Shown: positions 54,302 to 63,315, counted from the first letter of the stretch. The stretch: 64,000 nt of DNA from PBB1 sp031380885 (GCA_031380885.1 JANMXL010000064.1:6155-70154), one strand, 5' to 3'. The notes: generated by a model from the letters alone, not told the origin. Made by a program: numbers and translations.

Positions 54302-54705
54302 TGAAGACCGCCTGGCCCCGCGTGGCCTTCGCTGCGGCGCTGTGGTTAAGCGCGCTGCTGGTGCAATCGATCGGGTTGCTGCACGGCTATGTGCATCCGC
54401 AGGGCGGATACGCCCACCAGGCCGGGCAGGCGCAGGCCGGTGTGCGCCTCGGCGCTGACCCCGAGGCGATCACGGCAGCGCAGCCAGCGCACGGCTGGCT
54501 GCAGGCGATGTTTGCCGGTCACCACGGCGGCAGCGCCGGTTGCACCCTGTTCGATCAGCTGACGCACGCCGACCTCCTGCACGACCTGCCGGTGCTTGCC
54601 CTCGCCTTTGCGGCGCCGGTTCAACCCGACGCCGTCCATGCCGCGTGGCACCACGCCACGCAAGTCACGGGCTTCCTCGCCCGCGCACCGCCCGCGATCG
54701 GCTGA
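54301..54705 (+). CDS. Small His-rich exported protein upstream of ZnuD-like gene
   Basis: A 134-residue protein with an N-terminal hydrophobic segment (FAAALWLSALLVQSIGLL) and a His-rich body (LHGYVHPQGGYAHQ, MFAGHHGGSAGCTLFDQLTHADLLHD). I recall similar DUF2946-like proteins beside metal receptors in Burkholderiales. The histidines could bind zinc or copper in the periplasm. Its ATG overlaps the msrA stop; the ZnuD-like receptor follows after 162 bases. Confidence 0.65.
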   Translation: MKTAWPRVAFAAALWLSALLVQSIGLLHGYVHPQGGYAHQAGQAQAGVRLGADPEAITAAQPAHGWLQAMFAGHHGGSAGCTLFDQLTHADLLHDLPVLALAFAAPVQPDAVHAAWHHATQVTGFLARAPPAIG

Positions 54706-54714
54706 ATGGCGCTT

Positions 54715-54733
54715 GCCCGGCCGCTGGCCGGGC
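54715..54733. terminator. Perfect GC hairpin after the His-rich gene
   Basis: GCCCGGCC (54715-54722) and GGCCGGGC (54726-54733) form an 8-bp stem with a 3-base loop, nine bases after the stop at 54705. No T-run follows. A second imperfect hairpin lies around 54766-54790. They may end or attenuate transcription before the receptor gene. Confidence 0.45.
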
Positions 54734-54867
54734 TCACACGCGCGTTCTGACTCCCTCACGCACGCCGCTGTCCGCGACGGACCGCGGTGTCACCTTATTC
54801 AAAGCGTCATCGGTGCGCCGGGCCTTCAGGTCGCGCGTCGGTGTTCGCATGTTCCGAGTTCCTCATC

Positions 54868-56979
54868 ATGCACCCACGTTTTCATCCTCCGCGCAGCGCG
54901 CTGGCGCTGTCCTTGAGCCTGGTCTTTGCGGCCGTTGTTCCGCGGCTCGCTCAGGCGCAGAGCCGCGCCGATGCACCCTCTGCGGCCACCACAGCGCCGC
55001 CGTCACGCACCCTCGACACCGTCGTGATCACCGGCAACCCGCTGGGCAGCGTGCAGATCGCGGCACCGGTGTCGGTGCTCGCAGGCGACGGCCTGGTGCT
55101 GCGACGCGGCAGCTCGCTCGGCGACACGCTGTCCGGTCTGCCCGGTGTCTCGTCGACCTACTTCGGGCCCAACGCCAACCGGCCAGTGATCCGCGGGCTC
55201 GACGGCGACCGCGTGCGCATCCTCAGCAACGCGGGCGCCTCGATCGACGCCTCGTCATTGAGCTACGACCATGCGGTGCCAATCGACCCGCTGATCGTCG
55301 ACCGCATCGAGGTGCTGCGCGGCCCGGGCGCGCTGTTCTACGGCGGCAGCGCGGTCGGCGGTGTCGTCAACACGCTGGACAACCGGATTCCGCGTGCGCC
55401 ACTGTCCGGCTTCTCCGGTGCGGCCGAAGCCCGGCTGGGCGGCGCCGCCCGCGAGCGCAGCGGTGCGGCGCTGATCGAGTCCGGCAACGACCGCTTTGCC
55501 GTTCATGCCGATGTGTTCGGCCGCGACACCTCGAACCTGCGCGTGCCGCGCTACACGCCGGTGGCGGATGGCGTGCCATTGGACCGCAGCCGACGCGTGC
55601 GCAATTCAGCGGCCGAGACAAGTGGTGGTGCGCTCGGTGGATCGCTGTTCTTTGGTGGCGGAGCCGAGCCCATGCGAGGCCACATCGGCTTGTCGGTGGA
55701 CACCTATGACAGCGACTACGGCATCACCGCCGAGCCCGATGTGAAGATCAAGCTGAAGCGCGACCATGTCGGTTTCGCCAGCGAGCTCAAGATCACCGAC
55801 GGCCCGCTGCGGGCCCTGCGGCTGAATGCCAACTACACCGACTACCAGCACAAGGAAATCGAAGGCAGCGGCGCGGTTGGCACGGTGTTCAGCAGCACAG
55901 GCTACGACCTGCGCCTGGAGGCCGAACACGCCCAGGTCGGCCCGCTGCGCGGCGTGGTCGGCGTGCAGCACGAGGACTTCGATTTCTCGGCGCTGGGCGA
56001 GGAGGCGTTCGTGCCGAAGACGACTACCCGCAAGACCGGGCTGTTCGCACTCGAAGAGCTGGCCTGGGTCGGCGGCACGCTGTCCACAGGCGCGCGATTC
56101 GAGTACGCCGAAGTCGATTCCAGAGGCGATGTCGGCGCGGGCTCGCCGAAGTTCGGCAACGCGCTTCAACGCAACTTCTCCTTGCACAGCTTTTCGCTCG
56201 CCAACGTCACCCCGCTGTCATCCACGTGGTCGTTGACCGGAACGCTCGGCACCACCGAGCGCGCGCCCACCTACTTTGAGCTGTACGCCAATGGCGTTCA
56301 TGCCGCGACCGGATCCTACGAGCAGGGCAACACCCGCTTGAAGGCCGAGCGCGGCAGCAACCTCGATCTGGCGTTGCAATGGAAGACGGAAACCGATCAG
56401 CTGCGCCTGGGCACGTTCTATTCACGCTTCTCGCGCTTCATCTCGCTCGATGCGTCGGGCGAGCGGGTGGATGAGTCCGGCACGGTGGTGCCCGACGGCA
56501 CACCCGACAGCGTTCCGTTCTATCGCTTCAACTCGGTCAAAGCGCGCTTGTACGGCGTCGAGATCGAAGGCCGCAAACGCCTGCTCGATGTGCCGTGGAC
56601 GCTGGATGGCACGACGAAATTCGACGCCACCCGCGCCACCAACCGCACGACCAGCGAGCCGCTGCCGCGCGTTGCGCCGTGGCGGCTGAACCTCGGACTC
56701 GATGCGGCACGGGGCCCGTGGGCGGCGCGCTTCGAGGTCGATCATTCGGCGCGTCAAAGCCGGGTGCCCGACACCGACCGGCCGACGGCGGGCCATACCC
56801 TGGTCAACCTGTCTCTGTCGCAGCGCATCAGCGTGAACCTGGCTGACGCGATCTGGTTCGTCAAGTTGACCAACCTGGGCAACGAGCGGGCGTTCAGCGC
56901 CTCGACGATCCAGACGATCCGTGGCCTGTCGCCGTTGCCGGGGCGTGCGCTGCAGGTGGGGATGCGCGTGAGCTTCTGA
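54868..56979 (+). CDS. ZnuD-like TonB-dependent receptor
   Basis: A 703-residue outer-membrane receptor. The signal peptide ends near RLAQAQ, then a TonB-box-like LDTVVITG and plug (GDTLSGLPGVSSTYFGPNAN, PVIRGLDGDRVRILSNAG, SLSYDHAVPIDPLIVDRIEV, LRGPGALFYGGSAVGGVVN), and a beta-barrel ending ALQVGMRVSF. The SSTYFGPNANRPVIRGLDG and DHAVPIDP pattern is characteristic of the ZnuD zinc receptor type. The ATG at 54868 gives a normal signal peptide. No Zur box was recognised upstream. Confidence 0.88.
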   Translation: MHPRFHPPRSALALSLSLVFAAVVPRLAQAQSRADAPSAATTAPPSRTLDTVVITGNPLGSVQIAAPVSVLAGDGLVLRRGSSLGDTLSGLPGVSSTYFGPNANRPVIRGLDGDRVRILSNAGASIDASSLSYDHAVPIDPLIVDRIEVLRGPGALFYGGSAVGGVVNTLDNRIPRAPLSGFSGAAEARLGGAARERSGAALIESGNDRFAVHADVFGRDTSNLRVPRYTPVADGVPLDRSRRVRNSAAETSGGALGGSLFFGGGAEPMRGHIGLSVDTYDSDYGITAEPDVKIKLKRDHVGFASELKITDGPLRALRLNANYTDYQHKEIEGSGAVGTVFSSTGYDLRLEAEHAQVGPLRGVVGVQHEDFDFSALGEEAFVPKTTTRKTGLFALEELAWVGGTLSTGARFEYAEVDSRGDVGAGSPKFGNALQRNFSLHSFSLANVTPLSSTWSLTGTLGTTERAPTYFELYANGVHAATGSYEQGNTRLKAERGSNLDLALQWKTETDQLRLGTFYSRFSRFISLDASGERVDESGTVVPDGTPDSVPFYRFNSVKARLYGVEIEGRKRLLDVPWTLDGTTKFDATRATNRTTSEPLPRVAPWRLNLGLDAARGPWAARFEVDHSARQSRVPDTDRPTAGHTLVNLSLSQRISVNLADAIWFVKLTNLGNERAFSASTIQTIRGLSPLPGRALQVGMRVSF

Positions 56980-57008
56980 CGCCGCGAGCTTTCTCAAAAA
57001 CCGCCGGA

Positions 57009-57644
57009 TCAGGGGGCCAGCCGCTCCCTGATCCACCGTTGCTCTTGCAATTGGTATCGCAGCCGGTCGTGCAGCCGCGACCGGCGGCCTTGCCAGAACT
57101 CCCAGCGGTCAGGCACCAGGCGATAGCCGCCCCAGTGCGGCGGGCGCGGCGGGTTCAGCAGGTACTGCGCGCCGTAGGTCGCGGCATTCGTGACCAGCAC
57201 GCTGCGCGAGGCGATCACTTCGCTTTGCGGCGAGGCCCAGGCGCCGATGCGCGAATCGAGCGGGCGCGAGGCGAAGTAGGCATCCGACTCGGCCGCATCG
57301 ACCTTCTCGACCCGGCCTTCGATGCGCACGACCCGCTCCAGCTCGACCCAGTGGAACTGCAGCGCGGCCTGCGGCTGCGCCGCGAGCTCGTGGCCCTTGC
57401 GGCTGTCGTAGTTGGTGTACCAGACGATGCCGCGTGCGTCGCAGCCCTTGATCAGCACCACGCGCGTCGAGGGCCGCCCATCGGCGCCGACGGTGGCCAG
57501 CGTCATCGCATTCGGCTCGGGCAGCTCGCCGCTCAAGGCCTGCTGCAGCCACAGCTCGAACTGCGCCAGCGGGTCGGCGAGCGACGCGCTCTCGTCGAGT
57601 TCGGCACGTTCATAGCTCTTGCGGAGATCGGCGATGTGGCTCAT
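57009..57644 (-). CDS. pdxH: Pyridoxamine 5'-phosphate oxidase
   Basis: A 211-residue FMN enzyme that oxidises pyridoxine or pyridoxamine phosphate to pyridoxal phosphate. Visible blocks: MTLATVGADGRPSTRVVLIKG, FYTNY-type VWYTNYDSRKGHEL, PLDSRIGAWASPQS, PPHWGGYRLVPDRWEFWQG and the C-terminal RLHDRLRY...RLAP, where Arg-Leu-Ala-Pro is the family end. Converges on the ZnuD-like gene with a 29-base gap. Confidence 0.96.
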   Translation of the reverse strand: MSHIADLRKSYERAELDESASLADPLAQFELWLQQALSGELPEPNAMTLATVGADGRPSTRVVLIKGCDARGIVWYTNYDSRKGHELAAQPQAALQFHWVELERVVRIEGRVEKVDAAESDAYFASRPLDSRIGAWASPQSEVIASRSVLVTNAATYGAQYLLNPPRPPHWGGYRLVPDRWEFWQGRRSRLHDRLRYQLQEQRWIRERLAP

Positions 57645-57756
57645 CGGTCAAGTATAGAAAGCCCCCCTGTCCGATGTCAGTGATGCCCCTCTGGTGCGCC
57701 GGACGCGTTGCCTGCATCCTCGGAATCTGGTTCTTCAGAACGACAGGACACAGACG

Positions 57757-58404
57757 ATGACTTCCGGGCCCGCGATCATTGTGTTGGCGGCTGGCCTCGG
57801 CTCCCGCTTCCAGGACGCCGGACACAAGCTGAGCCAGCCCTTGGGCGGCACCAGTGTGCTCGGCGCCACGCTGGCCCAAGCGATCGGCAGCGGGCTGCCG
57901 CTGGTGGTGATCACCACCGAGGCGCTGGTGGCGGAAGCGGCTCGCCATGTCGCCCGCCAGGACATCGTGGTGCTCGAAGCGGCGTCAAGGTTGGTCGAAG
58001 GCCGCAGCGACCTGCGCGCGGTCAACGCCCGGCTCGGCATGGGCGCATCGATCGCTGCCGGAGTCGCTGCACGCTCGAACGCCGATGGCTGGCTGGTGCT
58101 GCCGGGCGACATGCCCTTGGTGCAACCGGCCACGCTTTTGCAGGTGGCCGCCGCGCTGCGCGATCACACGATTGCTTACGCCCAGCTCCACGGGCAGCGC
58201 GGTCACCCGGTCGGCTTCAATGCCGAGCTGTATTCCGAGCTGGTCACGCTGCAAGGCGACGAGGCCGCGCGCCGCATGGTGTCGCGCTACCCGGCGCACC
58301 CGGTCGAGGTCGACGACCCGGGTGTGCTGGTCGATGTGGACACCGTGGCCGACCTGGCGCGGGTGCGCGTGTTGTGGGCGCGCGAGGAGGCGGTGCCGCA
58401 ATAG
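57757..58404 (+). CDS. MobA-like NTP transferase (MocA type)
   Basis: A 215-residue nucleotidyltransferase. The NTP loop is LAAGLGSRFQD (about 10-20) where the usual LAAGxSxRxG has Gly-Ser-Arg; LPGDMPLVQPATL supplies the metal-binding Asp and GHPVGFNAEL the substrate site. The family includes MocA (molybdenum cofactor cytidylyltransferase) and related enzymes. No molybdenum genes are nearby. The ATG at 57757 is the only reasonable start. Confidence 0.82.
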   Translation: MTSGPAIIVLAAGLGSRFQDAGHKLSQPLGGTSVLGATLAQAIGSGLPLVVITTEALVAEAARHVARQDIVVLEAASRLVEGRSDLRAVNARLGMGASIAAGVAARSNADGWLVLPGDMPLVQPATLLQVAAALRDHTIAYAQLHGQRGHPVGFNAELYSELVTLQGDEAARRMVSRYPAHPVEVDDPGVLVDVDTVADLARVRVLWAREEAVPQ

Positions 58405-58730
58405 ACCGCTTGTTTTCGTCACATTGGGCATCGCGCTCGCCATGGGGTCAGTGTCATGACCCGCAAGCAACGAAACACGATTCCGCTCTTGTCACCGCCG
58501 ATCGATGCACGTAGGCGTTGGAAGCGGTCACGGTTTTGGGCTGTCTGCGCCCGCATCGCCTGTCTTTCTGGATGTGGCTGCGATTCAGTCGGTGATCGAC
58601 TGCATCCAGATTTGAACTTATCTCGTAAGTGGTACAGCGCAACTCGACTCCCCGGAGCGGGCACGCCATTCAGGTCGCAGCACCTTGGTGCTGCGCGTGA
58701 ACCCCACAACCTAGAAATGAGACACCACCC
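58405..58730. other. 326-bp spacer upstream of the DUF4331 cluster
   Basis: No credible gene seen; the largest frame (58456-58734) has no recognisable features and overlaps the DUF4331 start. The region probably holds the promoter of the DUF4331 cluster. A less GC-rich stretch around 58600-58630 is the most promoter-like part, but I could not define boxes. Confidence 0.5.
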
Positions 58731-60470
58731 ATGAAAACAACACAGACGCCATCCACTCGCCTGCTGCCGATCATCGGCGCGCTGGCCGCTGCCTACGGAC
58801 TCAGTGCGGCGCTGCCGGCGCACGCTTCCAGCCACCGCGAGGCACCGTCGATCGGAGGCTCGTCGCGCGTCGATGCGACCGACTTTTACATGTTTAACAG
58901 CTATGAGACCGGCCGCGGCGACTTCGTCTCGATCATGGCGAACTACCAGCCATTCCAAGATCCATACGGCGGCCCGAACTTCTTCCCGCTCGACCCGAAC
59001 GCGCTGTACGAAATCCACATCGACAACAACGGCGACGGCAAAGAAGACATCACCTTTCAGTTCCACTTCAAGAACAACTTGAAAGGCACTGCCGCATCGC
59101 CAGGCATTCAGATTCCGATCCCACCCACCGCGAGCACACCGTTGGTGGCGATTCCGCTGACTCAGGCCGGTGGAGTCACCGTGCCGAATTCGCCCAATCT
59201 GAATGTGAATGAAACCTTCACCGTCGACATCATCCGCGGTAACCGTCGTACCGGCACCAAGGCCGCGATCACCAACGTGGCGGGCGGCTCGGCCACCTTC
59301 GACAAGCCTGCGGACAACATTGGCAGCAAGACCATCCCCGACTACACCGCTTACGCCAATCAGCATATCTACAGCGTCAACATCCCTGGCTGCTCGATAC
59401 CGGGCAAGGTGTTCGTCGGTCAGCGCAAAGACCCGTTCGCCGTCAACGTGGGGGTGATTTTCGATCTGGTGAACGTGCCTTTGTCCGTCATCACCAACCC
59501 AGCGTTGAAAAATGCCGCGCGCGACCCGGCGAACAACGCTGGTAAAGATGTCCTCGAAGACAAGAACGTCACCACCCTGGCCATCGAAGTGCCGAAGTCT
59601 TGTCTGACCTCCGGCACCGATCCTGTCATCGGCGGCTGGACGACGGCCAGCCAGCGCCAAGGCCGCCTGCTGAACCCGATTCCACGTCGCGGCCACGGCA
59701 CCACAGCCGTCAACGGCGGCGCCTGGACCCAGGTGTCGCGCCTGGGCATGCCCCTGGTCAACGAGGTGGTTATCGGCTTGCCTGACAAGGATCGTTTCAA
59801 CGGCTCTAAGCCAGCGGGGGATGTGCAATTCGCCACGTACGTGACGAATCCGACGCTGCCGCGCCTGCTTGAGATTGCTTTCGCCACGCCCGCCGGCGCG
59901 ATTGCCCCGACCAACCTGCCGCGCACCGACTTGTTGAACGTGTTCTTGAACGGCATCGCAGGGGTCAACCGGCCGACCACCAGCCTGACCTCGGCTGGCC
60001 TCGTTCCGGCTGAAATGCTGCGCCTGAACACTGCCAACGCTGCAGTGCCCTTGGCTTCGCAAAACCGCTTGGGCGTGGCCGGTGAGCTGGTGCGTGTGGG
60101 CGGTGCAGCCAACCTTGGCAGCGCCGTGGACTTGGCCGGGTTCCCGAACGGTCGCCGTCCGAATGACGACGTGGTCGACATTTCGTTGATCGCTGTGGCG
60201 GGTGGGCTTTGCCTGGCCAACAGCGTCGGCAATCTGTCGGCGATCAACGCCACCAACAACGCCAACGTGCTGGGCTTGAACACCTTCACCATTCCCGGCG
60301 CCACGCCGACAGTGTTGTCTTCGACTTGCAATGTCGCCGCCGTGCCGCAAGGTGCCACCGCACTTTCGCTGCATGACGGTATCGACCAAGCAGTCGACAC
60401 GCCGAACTATGTGCGCACCAGCACCTTCCCGTACTTTGCCAAGCCGATTCCCGGCGCCGGCACGAACTAA
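58731..60470 (+). CDS. DUF4331 domain secreted protein
   Basis: A 579-residue exported protein. Signal peptide to about residue 32 (AALPAHAS), then SHREAPSIGGSSRVDATDFYMF, the conserved opening of DUF4331. A loop DNNGDGKED (98-106) has the Asp/Asn/Gly spacing of a calcium-binding loop. The repeated TTSLTSAGLVPAEMLRLN and FPNGRRPNDDVVDISL blocks near the C-terminus are typical. Several cysteines suggest disulfides. Function of the family is unknown. It heads a cluster with a lipoprotein, a TPR protein and a HupE-like protein. Confidence 0.92.
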   Translation: MKTTQTPSTRLLPIIGALAAAYGLSAALPAHASSHREAPSIGGSSRVDATDFYMFNSYETGRGDFVSIMANYQPFQDPYGGPNFFPLDPNALYEIHIDNNGDGKEDITFQFHFKNNLKGTAASPGIQIPIPPTASTPLVAIPLTQAGGVTVPNSPNLNVNETFTVDIIRGNRRTGTKAAITNVAGGSATFDKPADNIGSKTIPDYTAYANQHIYSVNIPGCSIPGKVFVGQRKDPFAVNVGVIFDLVNVPLSVITNPALKNAARDPANNAGKDVLEDKNVTTLAIEVPKSCLTSGTDPVIGGWTTASQRQGRLLNPIPRRGHGTTAVNGGAWTQVSRLGMPLVNEVVIGLPDKDRFNGSKPAGDVQFATYVTNPTLPRLLEIAFATPAGAIAPTNLPRTDLLNVFLNGIAGVNRPTTSLTSAGLVPAEMLRLNTANAAVPLASQNRLGVAGELVRVGGAANLGSAVDLAGFPNGRRPNDDVVDISLIAVAGGLCLANSVGNLSAINATNNANVLGLNTFTIPGATPTVLSSTCNVAAVPQGATALSLHDGIDQAVDTPNYVRTSTFPYFAKPIPGAGTN

Positions 60471-60483
60471 GGAGCCCACCATC

Positions 60484-60741
60484 ATGGCCAAGCAAACCTT
60501 GCTATTGATGAGCTTCGCATCGGTGCTGTTGACCGCTTGCGGAGGTGGTGGTGGTGGTGGTGGATCCATCCCGGTCACTGAAGCGGTGCCTGCGGCCGCG
60601 TCCAGCGACCCAGTGGCGGCCACCAACTATGTCACCGCGTTGACGGCAGTGCCTGCGACAACGACCGACACGCTGGAGCCAGTCACGGTTCCCGACACGC
60701 TGGCCTCCAGCGACACGACCGAGCCGGCTGCCATCCCCTGA
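60484..60741 (+). CDS. Small lipoprotein with polyglycine start
   Basis: An 85-residue lipoprotein: lipobox LTAC (residue 19) followed directly by eight glycines encoded by GGA-(GGT)6-GGA (60541-60564), then a disordered Ala/Thr/Pro/Val tail (AATNYVTALTAVPATTTDTL). It starts 13 bases after the DUF4331 stop with AAGGAG, so it is the second gene of that operon, and a strong terminator follows. No known domain. Confidence 0.75.
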   Translation: MAKQTLLLMSFASVLLTACGGGGGGGGSIPVTEAVPAAASSDPVAATNYVTALTAVPATTTDTLEPVTVPDTLASSDTTEPAAIP

Positions 60742-60770
60742 CGAACGGTAAGAGAGGGTAAGAGAGAATC

Positions 60771-60810
60771 CCGGCGCGATGCCCCTTGCGGGGCAGCGCG
60801 CCGGTTTTTT
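60771..60810 (+). terminator. Strong intrinsic terminator after the lipoprotein
   Basis: CCGGCGCG pairs with CGCGCCGG (60797-60804), continued after one mismatch by TGCCCC/GGGGCA, loop TTGC, then six Ts (60805-60810). It separates the DUF4331-lipoprotein unit from the TPR-HupE unit. Confidence 0.9.
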
Positions 60811-60836
60811 GAGTGAGTCCCACAGGAGCGAGGGCG

Positions 60837-62006
60837 ATGTTTCAAGTTTCAGCCTGGCGCTTCGCTATGGTGCTGGCCGGTGGCGTGCTGGCGGTGTGGT
60901 GGAGCCAGGGCGCGCATGCCGAGCCGCTGAACCCGACCCGGGACACCGAAGTGATCGAGATACTGCCCGCCGGTGGCAGCTCAGCCGAAGACCGGCAACT
61001 GAGGCGCTTGTGGGTCAATCACCCCACCGACGTGGCAACGGCCGTGTCGTTGGCCCGGCGCTACCTTTCGCGGGCGCGTGATCTGGGCGACCCACGCTAC
61101 GCCGGGCAGGCGCTGGCCGTCCTGCAATCGTGGCCGAATGCGAAAACCGCACCCGACGATGTGTTGCTGTTGCAGGCCACGGTGCAGCAGTACCTGCATG
61201 AGTTCGATATTTCGGCCGGTCACCTGGAGATGCTGGTGGCGCGCCAACCCGACCACGCGCAGGCGTGGTTGACGCTGGCCACGGTGCGCCGTGTGCAGGG
61301 CCGTTATGCCGCCTCCAACGCGGCCTGCCTGGGTCTGCAAGCGGCCGGCGCGCGCCTCGAATCGCAAGCCTGCCTGGCCGAAAACGCCAGCCTGCGCGGT
61401 GACAACGAGTCGGCGCGCAGCATGCTGCAGCAGCTGCTGACGCCGCCACGCTTGCCCGCATCGACAAAGTCCTGGCTGCTGACCACGCTGGCCGAGCTGG
61501 AGCAGCGTGATGGCAAGCCCGAAGCGGCTGAAGCGGACTTCAAGAAAGCACTCGAAGCCGAGACCGGTGGCTACACGCTGCTGACCTACATCGACTTTCT
61601 GTTCGAACAGGGCCGTGAAGACGAAGCCCTGGCGTTGCTGGTGCCGCAGCCGCGCACCGACGCGGTGATGCTGCGGCTGGCGATGGCCGGTGCACGGCTG
61701 AAAACGCCGAACGCGGCCGTCGATGCCCGACTCGTGCGCGACGCGATGGCGCAGGCCAATCTGCGACCGGGTGCGCGCGGCACGCATGCCCGCGAGCAAG
61801 CCATGTTCGCCTTGTGGGTCGATGGCAAACCCGCCGCTGCGCTGGCACTGGCGCGTGAGAACGTGCGCAAGCAGCGCGAACCGCTGGACCTGCTGGTGCT
61901 GGCGCATGCCGCGCGCGCCGCGGGCGACGCCAAGGCGATCCGCGAAGCCGATCAACTGCGCAAGGAGATGGGTCTGCACGACCAGCGCCTCGATGCCTTG
62001 CTCTGA
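60837..62006 (+). CDS. TPR-repeat exported protein
   Basis: A 389-residue protein with a signal peptide (FAMVLAGGVLAVWWSQGAHA) and several tetratricopeptide-like helix pairs (TAVSLARRYLSRARDLGDPR, HAQAWLTLATVRRVQGRYAA, GKPEAAEADFKKALEAETGG, GDAKAIREADQLRKEM). Such repeats bind partner proteins. ATG 60837 is preceded by GGAGCGAGGGCG. The next gene starts one base after its stop, so it is coupled to the HupE-like protein. Confidence 0.85.
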   Translation: MFQVSAWRFAMVLAGGVLAVWWSQGAHAEPLNPTRDTEVIEILPAGGSSAEDRQLRRLWVNHPTDVATAVSLARRYLSRARDLGDPRYAGQALAVLQSWPNAKTAPDDVLLLQATVQQYLHEFDISAGHLEMLVARQPDHAQAWLTLATVRRVQGRYAASNAACLGLQAAGARLESQACLAENASLRGDNESARSMLQQLLTPPRLPASTKSWLLTTLAELEQRDGKPEAAEADFKKALEAETGGYTLLTYIDFLFEQGREDEALALLVPQPRTDAVMLRLAMAGARLKTPNAAVDARLVRDAMAQANLRPGARGTHAREQAMFALWVDGKPAAALALARENVRKQREPLDLLVLAHAARAAGDAKAIREADQLRKEMGLHDQRLDALL

Positions 62007-62007
62007 G

Positions 62008-63237
62008 GTGTCGGTGACATCGATCGTTCGACGCAAGTGGCGGGCTCTGGCATGGCTGGTCTGCGGTCTGGTGGCCGGCCCGGCAATGGCGCACAAGGGC
62101 AGCGATGCCTACCTGCAGCTGAAGCTGGGCGGAGCGGCATCGACGCTGCGTGTCGATCTGGCGCTGCGCGATCTCGACGCGGTGCAAGACATCGATGCCG
62201 ATGCCAATGGCCAGCTGACTTGGGGCGAGGTGAAGGCCGCACTCCCGGCCATCGAGCGCTATCTCGCGGCCCGGGTGCTGGTCGATGGCTGCCAGTGGCA
62301 GTCGGTGGCGACGGGTCTCGAACGTCGCGCCGATGGCGTTTATGCGGCGCTGACCTGGTCGGGCAGCTGTGCGGTCGACGCCACGTTGCCGACGATCCGC
62401 TACAGCGCGCTGCGCGAGATCGACCCGACGCACCGCGCCATCGCCAAGATCGAGCGGCCTGGCAGCGATCCGGTGGTGCAGGTGCTCGACCCGACCAAGG
62501 TGTTGCCGCCGGCGGCGAAGGCCGCTGCGTCGGCTGCGGGCGTGGGCGTTGCCGCAGCGGTGTCGGCTGGTGTCACAGCGAGCGGCCCTGAGGCCGGTGT
62601 GACGGCGGCTGCTCAGCCGGAGCCGACAGCGTCTGCTGGCTTCGTCAGGGAAGGCATGCGCCACATCCTCGGCGGCTACGACCATGTGCTGTTTCTGCTG
62701 GCGCTGCTGCTGCCTGCGGTGATGCGCCGAACGACGACGGGTTGGCAGCCGGTGGAGCGCCTGGCGCAGGCCATCATGCCGGTGGCGGTGATCGTGACCG
62801 CGTTCACCGTCGCGCATTCGGTGACATTGACGCTGGCCGGCTTGAAGCTGGTGTCGCTGTCGTCGGCGTTCATTGAACCCGCGATCGCGGTGACCATCGT
62901 GCTCGCCGCGATAGACAACCTGACGCCGATTTTCCGCGGGCGCCGGGCCGTCGTGACCTTCTTGTTCGGCCTGATCCACGGTTTCGGTTTCGCCGGCGTG
63001 CTGGGCGAGCTGAACCTGCCGACGGTGCAGTTCGCCTGGGCGCTGTTTCAGTTCAACCTGGGCATCGAGTTGGGGCAGTTGTTCATCGTCGCGATTGCTG
63101 TCACCGCGCTGTTCGCATTTCGACGACAGGCCTGGTATCCGTTCGTGGTGATCCGCGGTGGCTCGGCGGTGGCCATCGTCATCGGCTCGCTCTGGTTCAT
63201 CGACCGCACGGCCAACCTGGCGATCCTGCCGTTTTGA
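62008..63237 (+). CDS. HupE/UreJ-family membrane protein with EF-hand loop
   Basis: A 409-residue membrane protein. After a signal segment (AWLVCGLVAGPAMA) a soluble domain of about 180 residues contains a textbook EF-hand loop DADANGQLTWGE (63-74). An Ala/Val/Pro-rich linker leads to about six membrane helices with HILGGYDHVLFLLALLLP, AHSVTLTLAGL, IEPAIAVTIVLAAIDN and FLFGLIHGFGFAGVL, the HupE/UreJ_2 signature associated with nickel or cobalt uptake. The start is probably GTG at 62008 or 62014, one to seven bases after the TPR gene. Confidence 0.85.
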   Translation: MSVTSIVRRKWRALAWLVCGLVAGPAMAHKGSDAYLQLKLGGAASTLRVDLALRDLDAVQDIDADANGQLTWGEVKAALPAIERYLAARVLVDGCQWQSVATGLERRADGVYAALTWSGSCAVDATLPTIRYSALREIDPTHRAIAKIERPGSDPVVQVLDPTKVLPPAAKAAASAAGVGVAAAVSAGVTASGPEAGVTAAAQPEPTASAGFVREGMRHILGGYDHVLFLLALLLPAVMRRTTTGWQPVERLAQAIMPVAVIVTAFTVAHSVTLTLAGLKLVSLSSAFIEPAIAVTIVLAAIDNLTPIFRGRRAVVTFLFGLIHGFGFAGVLGELNLPTVQFAWALFQFNLGIELGQLFIVAIAVTALFAFRRQAWYPFVVIRGGSAVAIVIGSLWFIDRTANLAILPF

Positions 63238-63272
63238 CGCTTAAAATTTCCGGCTGCACAGGTTCAAACAGG

Positions 63273-63300
63273 GCGCGGTTGTGGACCGCGCTTTTTCTTT
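63273..63300 (+). terminator. Terminator between hupE-like gene and thrS
   Basis: GCGCGGT (63273-63279) pairs with ACCGCGC (63285-63291) around TGTGG, followed by TTTTTCTTTT. It can end the hupE-like transcript or act as an attenuator in the thrS leader, 16 bases before its ATG. Confidence 0.85.
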
Positions 63301-63315
63301 TCCGACGGAGCTTTG

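Noticed and set aside
54706..54867. Zur operator upstream of the ZnuD-like gene
   Set aside because: No A/T-rich palindrome of the Zur type is present in the spacer; the only inverted repeats are GC-rich hairpins.
58456..58734. 92-codon open frame before the DUF4331 gene
   Set aside because: The translation has no motif, the Cys/Arg/Trp content is shadow-like, and it overlaps the DUF4331 start; more likely leader and promoter DNA.
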